Notes: a model not told the origin generated them from the letters alone. Counted from the stretch's first letter, positions 1 through 6,085 are shown. The stretch is DNA of 6,085 nt from Gemmatimonadota bacterium (GCA_003220975.1 QHTX01000071.1:1-6085), one strand, 5' to 3'. Program-made: numbers and translations.

Positions 1-104
1 TTCCCGTCCTTGACCATCGTGACCGGCTCGTCCGGCAGCAGGTAGAGCTGATCGCCGCGCTCGCGCAGCAGCACTTCGATGAACGGGTCGATTCTCGCGG
101 CCAT
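1..104 (-). CDS. N-terminus of a probable PilT-type type IV pilus ATPase (partial)
   Basis: Only the first 34 codons are present; the gene runs off the left edge. The peptide opens with MAARIDPFIEVLLRERGDQ and continues with a LYLLPDEPV segment. PilT/PilU retraction ATPases typically start with a short helix of the type M-A-x-I-D-x-F/L followed by an 'asDLHL..g..P' strand, and this order of elements fits, though the canonical DLH is replaced by DQLY. If right, the product is a cytoplasmic hexameric ATPase that drives pilus retraction and twitching motility. No Walker motif can be checked because the gene is cut. The ATG lies 5 nt beyond the stop of the upstream 156-aa gene, with only a weak AGGA upstream, so it is probably co-transcribed and possibly translationally linked. 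A different member of the type II/IV secretion ATPase family is possible. Confidence 0.5.
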   Translation of the reverse strand, partial: MAARIDPFIEVLLRERGDQLYLLPDEPVTMVKDG

Positions 105-109
105 GTGCT

Positions 110-580
110 TCAGTCCTGGGGGCGCGCGTACAGCACGTGCGCGCGGTTGACGTAGTGGGTGGCCGCGTGCGTCCACACGGCGAAAAAAGCATCGTGCGAC
201 GCGTTGAGGTAATCCAGCAGCCGGGAGTGATGGACGGGGAGCTCGACGCTCGCCCAGCCGCTCAGGGTGGCCCCGCCCGCGAGCACGACCTCGATGCCCA
301 GCATGCGGGCGGCCGAGAGCCGCGCGGGATCGGTGATCGGCGCCTGCCGATCGAGGGACACCCAGATCGTGTGCGTCTTCGACACGAGCAGCACGTCCCC
401 GTCGTCCGCCGGCCGGAAGGCGAAGAACCCCTCGGCCCGGTTGAGCATCTCCAGCACCGTCTCCGGCCCGTCATGGTGCGGCTCCCGCTCCATGACGTAG
501 ACCTGCCCGGGACGGGAGACCCCCTGCGTGAGCAGCAGTCGGGCGGGCACGGGAGCGCGGGGCAGGGAGAAATCGGACAC
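110..580 (-). CDS. Hypothetical protein with an internal duplication, upstream of PilT-like gene
   Basis: A 156-aa soluble-looking protein with no signal peptide, membrane segment or known catalytic motif. I do not recognise a characterised family. Two halves resemble each other: residues about 25-77 and 108-153 both run GxxxVE-type strand, HH, then (V/L)L(E/D)xLN, then FFA(F/V), then a closing beta segment (LLVSKTHTIWVSL versus YVNRAHVLYARP). This suggests two copies of a 45-50 residue domain. The reading frame opens with GTG at 580; no Shine-Dalgarno precedes it, but a TAGTAT -10-like box ends 6 nt upstream, which fits leaderless translation. Internal starts (GTG codons 11, 21, 27, Met30) are possible but would cut into the first repeat. 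The PilT-like gene follows after 5 nt, so a role linked to type IV pili or surface behaviour is an inference from position only. Confidence 0.7.
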   Translation of the reverse strand: MSDFSLPRAPVPARLLLTQGVSRPGQVYVMEREPHHDGPETVLEMLNRAEGFFAFRPADDGDVLLVSKTHTIWVSLDRQAPITDPARLSAARMLGIEVVLAGGATLSGWASVELPVHHSRLLDYLNASHDAFFAVWTHAATHYVNRAHVLYARPQD

Positions 581-586
581 GACGAA

Positions 587-615
587 ATACTAAAGGCGTC
601 GAGGAGAAACGTCTA
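587..615 (-). promoter_or_regulatory. Candidate leaderless sigma70-type promoter for the 156-aa gene
   Basis: On the minus strand TAGACG (615-610) resembles TTGACA at 4 of 6 positions, and TAGTAT (592-587) fits TANNNT and matches TATAAT at 4 of 6. The spacer is 17 nt, the usual optimum. The -10 ends 6 nt before the GTG start at 580, so the transcript would begin at or near the start codon, in keeping with the absent Shine-Dalgarno. The -35 sits inside one of the 13-bp tandem repeats. This is a motif match by eye only. Confidence 0.4.
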
Positions 616-647
616 GGAAAGACGTCTAGGAAAGACGTCGAGGGGAG
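596..647. repeat. Four tandem copies of a 13-bp repeat
   Basis: Period-13 units begin at 596, 609, 622 and 635. The two middle units are identical (ACGTCTAGGAAAG); the outer two read GCGTCGAGGAGAA and ACGTCGAGGGGAG, differing at three or four positions. Each contains a CGTC(T/G)AGG core, and the third unit with its flank makes an AGACGTCT palindrome at 620-627. The array lies just upstream of the GTG-started gene and overlaps its candidate -35, so it could be a set of regulator binding sites (iterons). The last unit is also the left arm of the 636-680 hairpin. Confidence 0.8.
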
Positions 648-688
648 GCGTACGCTAGTCCTTGACGGTTCCCCTCGACGCTTTTTTT
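636..688. terminator. Intrinsic-terminator-like hairpin with T7 tract
   Basis: The 10-base arm CGTCGAGGGG (636-645) is the exact reverse complement of 671-680, with a 25-nt loop containing the palindrome GCGTACGC (648-655). On the plus strand it is followed by C and seven T (682-688), a classical rho-independent layout. On the minus strand the stem is followed by the weaker TCTTTCC. The genes on both sides are on the minus strand, so its natural job is to end the aceB-aceA-small-gene transcript, helped by that weaker U-rich tail, while the strong T tract would stop antisense transcription running toward aceA. The hairpin is certain; direction and efficiency are inferred. Confidence 0.65.
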
Positions 689-711
689 CTCGACGATCTT
701 CGGTTACGTGC

Positions 712-981
712 TCAGCGGGATTGACATTGCATGACGGCGGGTTGTGACCGACCGCAAGCTATCTGCTCGTCCATGCCGCTCGCGATCGGCCCGCAGGCGG
801 TGGTCTGCGCGCCCTCGCGGGCCGCCTGCTCCGTGGCCCCGACGGCCGCGGCGCAATTCGTGCGATCGTGGAACTCGACGCAGACGCGGCACTGGACCTT
901 GGCCCGGGCCGTGGTCATGACGAAGAACAGCGCGGCGACGGCGAGGACGGCGGCGATGGTATAGAGGGTCGAGCGCTTCAC
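712..981 (-). CDS. Small exported six-cysteine protein coupled to aceA
   Basis: An 89-aa protein of unknown function. Residues 1-27 form a signal peptide or membrane anchor: MKR, a hydrophobic stretch at about 6-22, then TTARA, which could be a signal peptidase I site after Ala27. The mature part has six cysteines (31, 34, 43, 63, 76, 86), including CxxC at 31-34, with two similar segments TACGPIASGMDEQ and IACG. An even number of cysteines in an exported protein suggests disulfides; metal or cofactor binding is an alternative. The start is a GTG whose last two bases and next A form the aceA stop (GTGA overlap), so translation is probably coupled to aceA. A link to glyoxylate metabolism is not evident from the sequence; position alone connects them. 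The gene ends about 23 nt before the T tract of the downstream hairpin, which makes it the last gene of the ace operon. Confidence 0.75.
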   Translation of the reverse strand: MKRSTLYTIAAVLAVAALFFVMTTARAKVQCRVCVEFHDRTNCAAAVGATEQAAREGAQTTACGPIASGMDEQIACGRSQPAVMQCQSR

Positions 982-2279
982 CGCGCCGCGGCCTTCTGCG
1001 GCTTGCGGAACTGCGCCTTCTCGGTCGATCCCTCCATCGCTGTGACCGACGACTGTCCACCGGTCGCGATCTGGGTGATCTCGTCGAAGTAGCCCACGCC
1101 CACGAATTCCTGGTGGCGCACCGCGGCGTAGCCGTCCTTCTCGGAGGCGAACTCGCGGCCCTGGAGCTCCGCGTAGGCCGCCATCCCTCTTTCCTTATAA
1201 TCCCGCGCCAGCGTGAACATGGCGTGGTTCAACGCGTGGAACGCCGATAGCGTCACGAACTGGAACTTGTAGCCGAGGGCGCCCAGCTCCTGCTGGAACG
1301 ACGCGATTTGCGCTTCGCTCAGGTGCTTGCGCCAGTTGAACGACGGGGAGCAGTTGTAGGCGAGCCGCTTGCCGGGGAATTTCGCGTGGACCGCCTCCGC
1401 GAACTGCGTCGCCTCCGTGAGGTCCGGGTGCGACGTCTCGAACCACAGGAGATCGGCGTACGGCGCGTAGGCGAGCGAGCGGGCGATGGCGGCCTCGACG
1501 CCGTCCCGCACGCGGAAGAAGCCCTCGGCCGTCCGCTCGCCCGTGACGAAGCGCTGGTCGTACTCGTCGCAGTCGCTGGTGAGCAGCGTGGCGCTGTTGG
1601 CGTCGGTGCGCGCGATGAGCACGGTGCCCACGCCGCACACGTCCGTGGCCAGCCGCGCCGCCACCAGTTTGGTGATGAATTCGCTCGTCGGCACCAACAC
1701 CTTCCCGCCCAGGTGCCCGCACTTCTTCACCGACGCGAGCTGGTCCTCGAAGTGCACGCCGGCGGCCCCGGCGTCGATCATGTTCTTCATGATCTCGAAG
1801 GCGTGGAGCGGGCCGCCGAAGCCTGCCTCGGCGTCGGCCACGAGCGGCGCGAACCAGTACACCGAGTGATCGTCCTTGAGATGGGCGATCTCGTCGGCCC
1901 GTTTGAGAGCGTTGTTGATGCGGCGGAGCAGGGCGGGCACGGAGTCGGAGGGGTAGAGGCTCTGATCGGGGTACATCTCGAGGGCATTGTTCGCGTCGGC
2001 CGCCACCTGCCACCCGCTCACGTAGATCGCGTTGAGGCCCGCCTGCACCTCCTGGATGGCCTGGTTCCCCGTGATGGCCGACAGCACGGCGAGGTAGTTG
2101 TCCTGCTGCAACAGCTGCCACAGCCGGGCGGCCCCGTGGCGCGCGAGCGAGTACTCGATGTCGATCGAGCCGCGCAGGCGGTACACGTCGCCCGCACCGT
2201 ACGGTCGCCGGATCCCGTCCCAACGGTGGTCCGTCGCCCAGTGCCGCTCGAGCGACGTGATGAACGCCTGCCTGTCCAT
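978..2279 (-). CDS. aceA: Isocitrate lyase
   Basis: A 433-aa cytoplasmic enzyme that cleaves isocitrate to succinate and glyoxylate, the first step of the glyoxylate bypass. The length and layout match the short bacterial class typified by E. coli (434 aa). The catalytic signature KKCGHLGGKVLVP begins at residue 185, placing the active-site cysteine at Cys187. Other family landmarks are SGWQVAAD (88-95), the metal and substrate region ADAEAGFGG (148-156), HFEDQ (176-180), ARTDAN (223-228), the NCSPSFNW loop (309-316) and the C-terminal GGQSSVTAMEGSTE lid (407-420). Nothing essential is missing. The ATG is preceded by a G-rich ribosome binding site (AGGCAGGGGG) at a sensible distance. It starts 21 nt after the aceB stop, and its own stop overlaps the GTG of the Cys-rich gene. 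The order aceB-aceA matches enterobacteria, but no aceK kinase/phosphatase follows. Confidence 0.97.
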   Translation of the reverse strand: MDRQAFITSLERHWATDHRWDGIRRPYGAGDVYRLRGSIDIEYSLARHGAARLWQLLQQDNYLAVLSAITGNQAIQEVQAGLNAIYVSGWQVAADANNALEMYPDQSLYPSDSVPALLRRINNALKRADEIAHLKDDHSVYWFAPLVADAEAGFGGPLHAFEIMKNMIDAGAAGVHFEDQLASVKKCGHLGGKVLVPTSEFITKLVAARLATDVCGVGTVLIARTDANSATLLTSDCDEYDQRFVTGERTAEGFFRVRDGVEAAIARSLAYAPYADLLWFETSHPDLTEATQFAEAVHAKFPGKRLAYNCSPSFNWRKHLSEAQIASFQQELGALGYKFQFVTLSAFHALNHAMFTLARDYKERGMAAYAELQGREFASEKDGYAAVRHQEFVGVGYFDEITQIATGGQSSVTAMEGSTEKAQFRKPQKAAAR

Positions 2280-2300
2280 GGCTGCCCCCTGCCTCTTGCC

Positions 2301-3890
<1,590 letters not shown>

Positions 3891-3896
3891 GGGTGA

Positions 3897-3902
3897 AACA
3901 TA
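3897..3902 (-). promoter_or_regulatory. Candidate -10 box for a leaderless aceB transcript
   Basis: TATGTT on the minus strand (3902-3897) matches TANNNT and ends 6 nt before the aceB ATG, the same geometry as the candidate promoter of the gene at 580. No convincing -35 lies 16-18 nt further upstream, where the DNA is a purine-rich 8-bp repeat. This is weak evidence, offered because no Shine-Dalgarno is found at the usual distance from the ATG. Confidence 0.25.
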
Positions 3903-3903
3903 T

Positions 3904-3935
3904 CCCCCTTCCGCCTTTCCGCCCTTCCGTCGCCT
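3904..3935. repeat. Pyrimidine-rich 8-bp direct repeats in the divergent intergenic gap
   Basis: Units CTTCCGCC (3908-3915), TTTCCGCC (3916-3923) and CTTCCGTC (3924-3931) follow one another, preceded by five C and followed by GCCTT. The strand bias is complete except for the single G in each unit. They fill most of the 65-nt gap between the aceB start and the divergent membrane gene and so lie where both promoters should be. Either a regulator site or a low-complexity expansion is possible. Confidence 0.6.
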
Positions 3936-3955
3936 TCTTAGCTTTGACCGCCCCC

Positions 3956-4582
3956 ATGTCCCTCACCCTGCTCGTCGCCGCCCCGGCATTCCTCGTGCTC
4001 GGCGTGTTGCTCGGGGCCGGCGCGCGCCGGGCGCTGCGCGCCCACCGCCCGTTCGCGATCGCCCTGCTGGGCCTCGGGGGCGCGCTCTGTGTGGCGCTCG
4101 CGCTCCTTGCCGGAATCATCCTCGTGGGCCTGCGGGGCTACCGGGAGCTCACCTACGAGGAGCTGGCGGCGACAGTGCAAACGGAGCCCGTCGCCCGGCA
4201 GCACTTCCGCGCGATCATCACGCTGCCGGACCGGCGGCTCGCCATGTACGACTTCGCGGGCGACGCGTTTTACGTGGACGCCCACATCCTCAAGTGGCAT
4301 CCGCTCGCGAGCGCGCTGGGCCTGCACACCGCCTATACGCTCGACCGGGTCGCCGGCCGCTACAACGACGTGGCGGACGAGCGAGCCCGGCCCCATACCG
4401 TGTACGCGCTGGCGCGCACGGGGCCCGTGGATCTGTTTTTCCTCGCACGCCGCCGGCTGCTCGGACCGCTCGTGGACGCGGAGTACGGCTCGGCCACGTT
4501 CGTTCCCGCGGGGGCGGGCCCCGCGACCTACGAGCTGCGGGTGTCTACCACGGGGCTGCTGATGCGGCGGGCCACCCCGTAG
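3956..4582 (+). CDS. Two-helix membrane protein with conserved soluble domain
   Basis: A 208-aa inner-membrane protein. Two hydrophobic helices lie at about residues 2-22 and 33-59, separated by the basic loop ARRALRAHR. A soluble domain (60-208) follows with conserved-looking segments LRGYRELTYEE (59-69), LKWHPLASALGLH (112-124), YTLDRVAGRYND (127-138), VDAEYGSATFVP (173-184) and a C-terminal TTGLLMR (198-204). From memory, proteins with this layout occur in several proteobacteria and are labelled 'cation/multidrug efflux pump', but two helices cannot form a known pump, so I treat the function as unknown. An in-frame ATG exists at 3878, but it overlaps the aceB start and adds 26 unlikely residues before the helix; ATG 3956 puts the hydrophobic region right at the start. 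There is no clear Shine-Dalgarno; a TAGCTT box at 3939-3944 would allow a very short leader. The sigma factor gene begins 64 nt downstream. Confidence 0.8.
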   Translation: MSLTLLVAAPAFLVLGVLLGAGARRALRAHRPFAIALLGLGGALCVALALLAGIILVGLRGYRELTYEELAATVQTEPVARQHFRAIITLPDRRLAMYDFAGDAFYVDAHILKWHPLASALGLHTAYTLDRVAGRYNDVADERARPHTVYALARTGPVDLFFLARRRLLGPLVDAEYGSATFVPAGAGPATYELRVSTTGLLMRRATP

Positions 4583-4588
4583 CGGTTT

Positions 4589-4607
4589 CCCCGTCCCCCC
4601 GTCCCCC
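4589..4607. repeat. C-rich simple repeat in short intergenic gap
   Basis: Runs of four, six and five C are separated by GT (C4-GT-C6-GT-C5). The tract lies just after the stop of the membrane protein gene and before the sigma factor start. It does not form a hairpin and carries no T tract, so it is not an obvious terminator. Similar low-complexity C/T tracts occur in the 3904-3935 gap. Confidence 0.6.
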
Positions 4608-4646
4608 AACCAATCGGCGGCGGCCGGCATCGTAGCGCCGTGCCCG

Positions 4647-5186
4647 ATGGCCTCGGACCCGACCGACCTCATCCACCGTGCGCAGCAGGGCGACCAGGCC
4701 GCGTTCGAGGCGCTGTATCGCCAGCACGTGGGTCGGGTGTACGCACTCTGCCTGCGTCTCACGAGCGACCCGGCGCAGGCCGAGGAGCTGACGCAGGACG
4801 CGTTCGTGCGGGCGTGGCAGCGCCTCGCGAGCTTCCGCGGCGAGAGCGCGCTCGGGTCGTGGCTATACCGGCTGACGGTGAACGTGGTGTTTCTTCACCT
4901 CCGGGGGGCACGGCGGCGCTCGCTGCGGGTGCTCACGACCGACGATCCGTCAGCGCTCGAGCGCCCCGCGGGGGGGGAAGGCGAGTCCGACGGGCCGGCT
5001 GTGGCGCTCGATCTCGAGCGCGCCGTCGCGGGGCTGCCACCGGGCGCGCGGCAGGTGTTCGTGCTGCACGATGTGGAAGGATACCGGCACGAGGAGATCG
5101 CCCGGCTCACCGGTGTTGCGGTTGGCACTTCGAAGGCACAGCTGTTTCGGGCGCGCCGGCTGTTGCGGGAGGCGTTGAACCGATGA
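4647..5186 (+). CDS. ECF-type RNA polymerase sigma factor (RpoE-like)
   Basis: A 179-aa sigma-70 family group IV factor that directs RNA polymerase to a specific regulon. Sigma region 2 covers residues about 7-86, with AEELTQDAFVRAWQRL (45-60) as the core-binding 2.2 helix and ALGSWLYRLTVNVVFLHLR (68-86) as the DNA-melting and -10 recognition part. A Gly/Glu-rich linker (about 95-122) leads to region 4 (123-178), whose helix-turn-helix EEIARLTGVAVGTSKAQLFRAR (starting at 149) reads the -35. There is no SnoaL or other extra C-terminal domain, so this is a compact RpoE-type factor. The linker codons for Ala-Gly-Gly-Glu (108-111) contain eight consecutive G (4970-4977). The stop overlaps the anti-sigma start (ATGA), the standard sign of a sigma/anti-sigma pair held inactive at the membrane until a signal arrives. 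No Shine-Dalgarno is seen before the ATG. Confidence 0.93.
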   Translation: MASDPTDLIHRAQQGDQAAFEALYRQHVGRVYALCLRLTSDPAQAEELTQDAFVRAWQRLASFRGESALGSWLYRLTVNVVFLHLRGARRRSLRVLTTDDPSALERPAGGEGESDGPAVALDLERAVAGLPPGARQVFVLHDVEGYRHEEIARLTGVAVGTSKAQLFRARRLLREALNR

Positions 5187-5794
5187 TCTGTCCCGACATG
5201 GAAGTGAAGCTGAACGAGTACGTGGACGGCACGCTCCCAGCTGCCGAGCGTGCACTCGTCGCGGCGCACGTGGCGGGCTGCGCGGGGTGTCGTGCGGCCG
5301 TGGCCGAGCTGCAGGCATTGTTGGCGGCGGCGGGGGCACTGCCCAAGAGCATCCCGCCGAGACGGGATCTGTGGGGCGGGATCGCCGTCAGGCTCGGGCA
5401 ACGTGCCACGGGCAACGTGCAACGGGCTTTCTGGACGGGCGCGCTGGCGGCGGCCGCCGTGTTCGCGATCGTCGTGGGCACCTCCCGCCTCTTACCGCCC
5501 TCCACCGCCCTCCACCGCCCGGCGGGGCAGGGTTGGGCTGCGGTGACCGCCGACTACGAGCAGTCCGCCGCCGAGCTCGTCGCGACCCTCGCGATGGAGC
5601 GCGGGCGGCTGCGGCCGGAGACCGTCGCGCTGGTCGAGCGGAACCTGCGGATCATCGACGCGGCGATTCGCGAGTCGCGCGCGGCGCTCGAGCGCGATCC
5701 CGGCAACGCCGAGCTGCGGCAGCTGTTCGCGGCGGCGTACCGGCAGAAGGTGGAGCTGTTGCGCTGGGCGACGCGCGTCGCGACTTCGAGCTGA
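5183..5794 (+). CDS. Transmembrane zinc-finger anti-sigma factor (zf-HC2)
   Basis: A 203-aa single-pass membrane protein expected to bind and silence the sigma factor encoded immediately upstream. The N-terminal cytoplasmic anti-sigma domain starts MICPDMEVKLNEYVDG and carries the ZAS zinc motif: Cys3, then His29-x3-Cys33-x2-Cys36. One membrane helix lies at about residues 83-101. The rest is extracytoplasmic and rich in helix: DYEQSAAELVATL (124-136), then LVERNLRIIDAAIRESRAALE (150-170, a heptad-like amphipathic segment) and DPGNAELRQLFAAAYRQKVELLR, a layout common in this family and probably the sensing part. The ATG overlaps the sigma stop, and a GGGAGG ribosome binding site lies 10 nt upstream inside the sigma gene. 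Two short tandem repeats (14 bp and 10 bp) flank the helix-coding region. The gene ends 18 nt before the ATG of the next gene, so the three form an operon. Confidence 0.9.
   Translation: MICPDMEVKLNEYVDGTLPAAERALVAAHVAGCAGCRAAVAELQALLAAAGALPKSIPPRRDLWGGIAVRLGQRATGNVQRAFWTGALAAAAVFAIVVGTSRLLPPSTALHRPAGQGWAAVTADYEQSAAELVATLAMERGRLRPETVALVERNLRIIDAAIRESRAALERDPGNAELRQLFAAAYRQKVELLRWATRVATSS
5399..5426 (+). repeat. 14-bp tandem duplication inside the anti-sigma gene
   Basis: CAACGTGCCACGGG (5399-5412) is followed directly by CAACGTGCAACGGG (5413-5426), one mismatch apart. It encodes the polar linker (about residues 73-82) just before the membrane helix. Because 14 is not a multiple of three, gain or loss of a single unit would shift the frame. 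Confidence 0.75.
5491..5520 (+). repeat. 10-bp tandem repeat (about three copies) inside the anti-sigma gene
   Basis: TCCACCGCCC occurs exactly at 5501-5510 and 5511-5520, and the preceding 5491-5500 (CTTACCGCCC) matches at eight of ten positions. It encodes the LLPPSTALHRP stretch just outside the membrane helix. The 10-bp unit is not a multiple of three, so a change in copy number would truncate or scramble the extracytoplasmic domain. Confidence 0.8.
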
Positions 5795-5798
5795 GGAC

Positions 5799-5808
5799 GG
5801 GGGGGGGG
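5799..5808 (+). repeat. G10 homopolymer overlapping the ribosome binding site of the next gene
   Basis: Ten consecutive G lie at 5799-5808, followed by AGCC and the ATG at 5813. The tract supplies the Shine-Dalgarno (GGGGAG) of the third gene in the sigma operon. Such tracts are prone to slipped-strand mispairing and also to sequencing error. Confidence 0.8.
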
Positions 5809-5812
5809 AGCC

Positions 5813-6085
5813 ATGGTGAGAACAGTAGGTTGGCTGGCGCTCGGCGCGCTGGCCGTTCGACGCCGGCGGGTCGGTGCGCATCATGAATCCCTACGGACAG
5901 ATTCGCGTGATCGGCTGGGACGTGGACAGCCTCGCCGTCGCGGGCCGGCTCGACGCCCAGGCCGGTCGCTTCTACTCGGCGGGGGACGCCCGCGTGCGCA
6001 AGCTGGGAGTGGAGGTCCCGGTGGAACAGCGCGACGCCGGGAAGGCCCAGCTCGAGGTGCGCGTGCCGCGGCGCGCCGCCGTGTG
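5813..6085 (+). CDS. Exported beta-repeat (DUF4097-like) protein, partial, apparent frameshift in signal peptide
   Basis: The gene runs off the right edge. ATG 5813 has a strong G-rich ribosome binding site and opens with MVRTVGWLALGALAV, the start of a signal peptide, but that frame then turns into Arg/Pro-rich shadow sequence (RRRRVGAHHES). The plausible mature protein sits one frame over from about 5856: FDAGGSVRIMNPYGQIRV, then IGWDVDSLAVAGRLDAQAGR and later VRKLGVEVPVEQRD. The N-x-x-G-x-I-x-V-x-G-W pattern is typical of adhesin-like DUF4097 beta-repeat proteins, often found with ECF sigma/anti-sigma pairs. The shadow frame has a stop at 5826-5828 and no ATG/GTG before GTG 5874 or ATG 5883, so as read the mature part has no secretion signal. 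A net loss of 3n+2 bases near 5853-5857, removing the signal cleavage region, would explain this; it could be a real mutation or an assembly error. Confidence 0.6.
   Translation, partial: MVRTVGWLALGALAVRRRRVGAHHESLRTDSRDRLGRGQPRRRGPARRPGRSLLLGGGRPRAQAGSGGPGGTARRREGPARGARAAARRRV

Noticed and set aside
137..616. Plus-strand 159-aa open frame opposite the duplicated-domain protein, which could have supplied a gene for the plus-strand terminator
   Set aside because: Its composition is typical of a shadow frame (Arg, His, Gly, Pro), it has no ribosome binding site, and it runs into the tandem repeats.
596..647. Short CRISPR-like array
   Set aside because: The units are 13 bp and directly abutting with no spacers, so this is a tandem repeat.
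4608..4634. ECF-type autoregulatory promoter (AAC ... CGT) before the sigma factor
   Set aside because: The AAC and CGT elements are about 20 nt apart, more than the usual 16-17, and the GG of GGAAC is missing; chance match.
4640..5794. A single 384-aa open frame starting at GTG 4640 that would fuse an upstream region to the anti-sigma factor
   Set aside because: Its first 181 codons are the out-of-frame shadow of the sigma factor. The anti-sigma has its own ATG at 5183 with a ribosome binding site and the usual ATGA overlap.

Overview
This is a high-GC bacterial window whose content points to Gemmatimonadota or a similar soil lineage. That is an inference from composition, gene style and neighbourhood; there is no rRNA or other marker gene to settle it. 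It holds two gene blocks facing away from each other across a short pyrimidine-rich gap near 3900-3955.

The minus-strand block (3890 down to 1) is read from right to left. It starts with a glyoxylate-bypass operon: aceB (malate synthase A, 2301-3890) followed 21 nt later by aceA (isocitrate lyase, 978-2279). Together they let a cell grow on acetate or fatty acids: isocitrate is split to succinate and glyoxylate, and glyoxylate is condensed with acetyl-CoA to malate. The aceA stop codon overlaps the GTG start of a small exported six-cysteine protein (712-981), so an unrecognised gene is translationally coupled to the glyoxylate shunt. A 131-nt gap (581-711) then holds four copies of a 13-bp repeat, a strong hairpin with a T7 tract and a probable promoter. 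That promoter drives a GTG-started protein with an internal duplication (110-580), followed 5 nt later by the first 34 codons of what looks like a PilT-type type IV pilus ATPase (1-104).

The plus-strand block begins with a two-helix membrane protein (3956-4582) of a family often labelled 'cation/multidrug efflux pump' without clear support. Next come an ECF sigma factor (4647-5186) and its overlapping zinc-finger anti-sigma factor (5183-5794, ATGA overlap), and then the start of a probable exported beta-repeat (DUF4097-like) protein (5813 to the window end). The last three form a typical envelope-stress-style regulatory operon. The exported protein's signal peptide and mature region lie in different frames.

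No tRNA, rRNA, CRISPR array, insertion sequence or phage gene was seen. The most unusual material is the repeat/hairpin gap, the coupled Cys-rich protein, the duplicated-domain protein, and several slippage-prone simple repeats in the sigma/anti-sigma operon. None of these amounts to a demonstrated new system.
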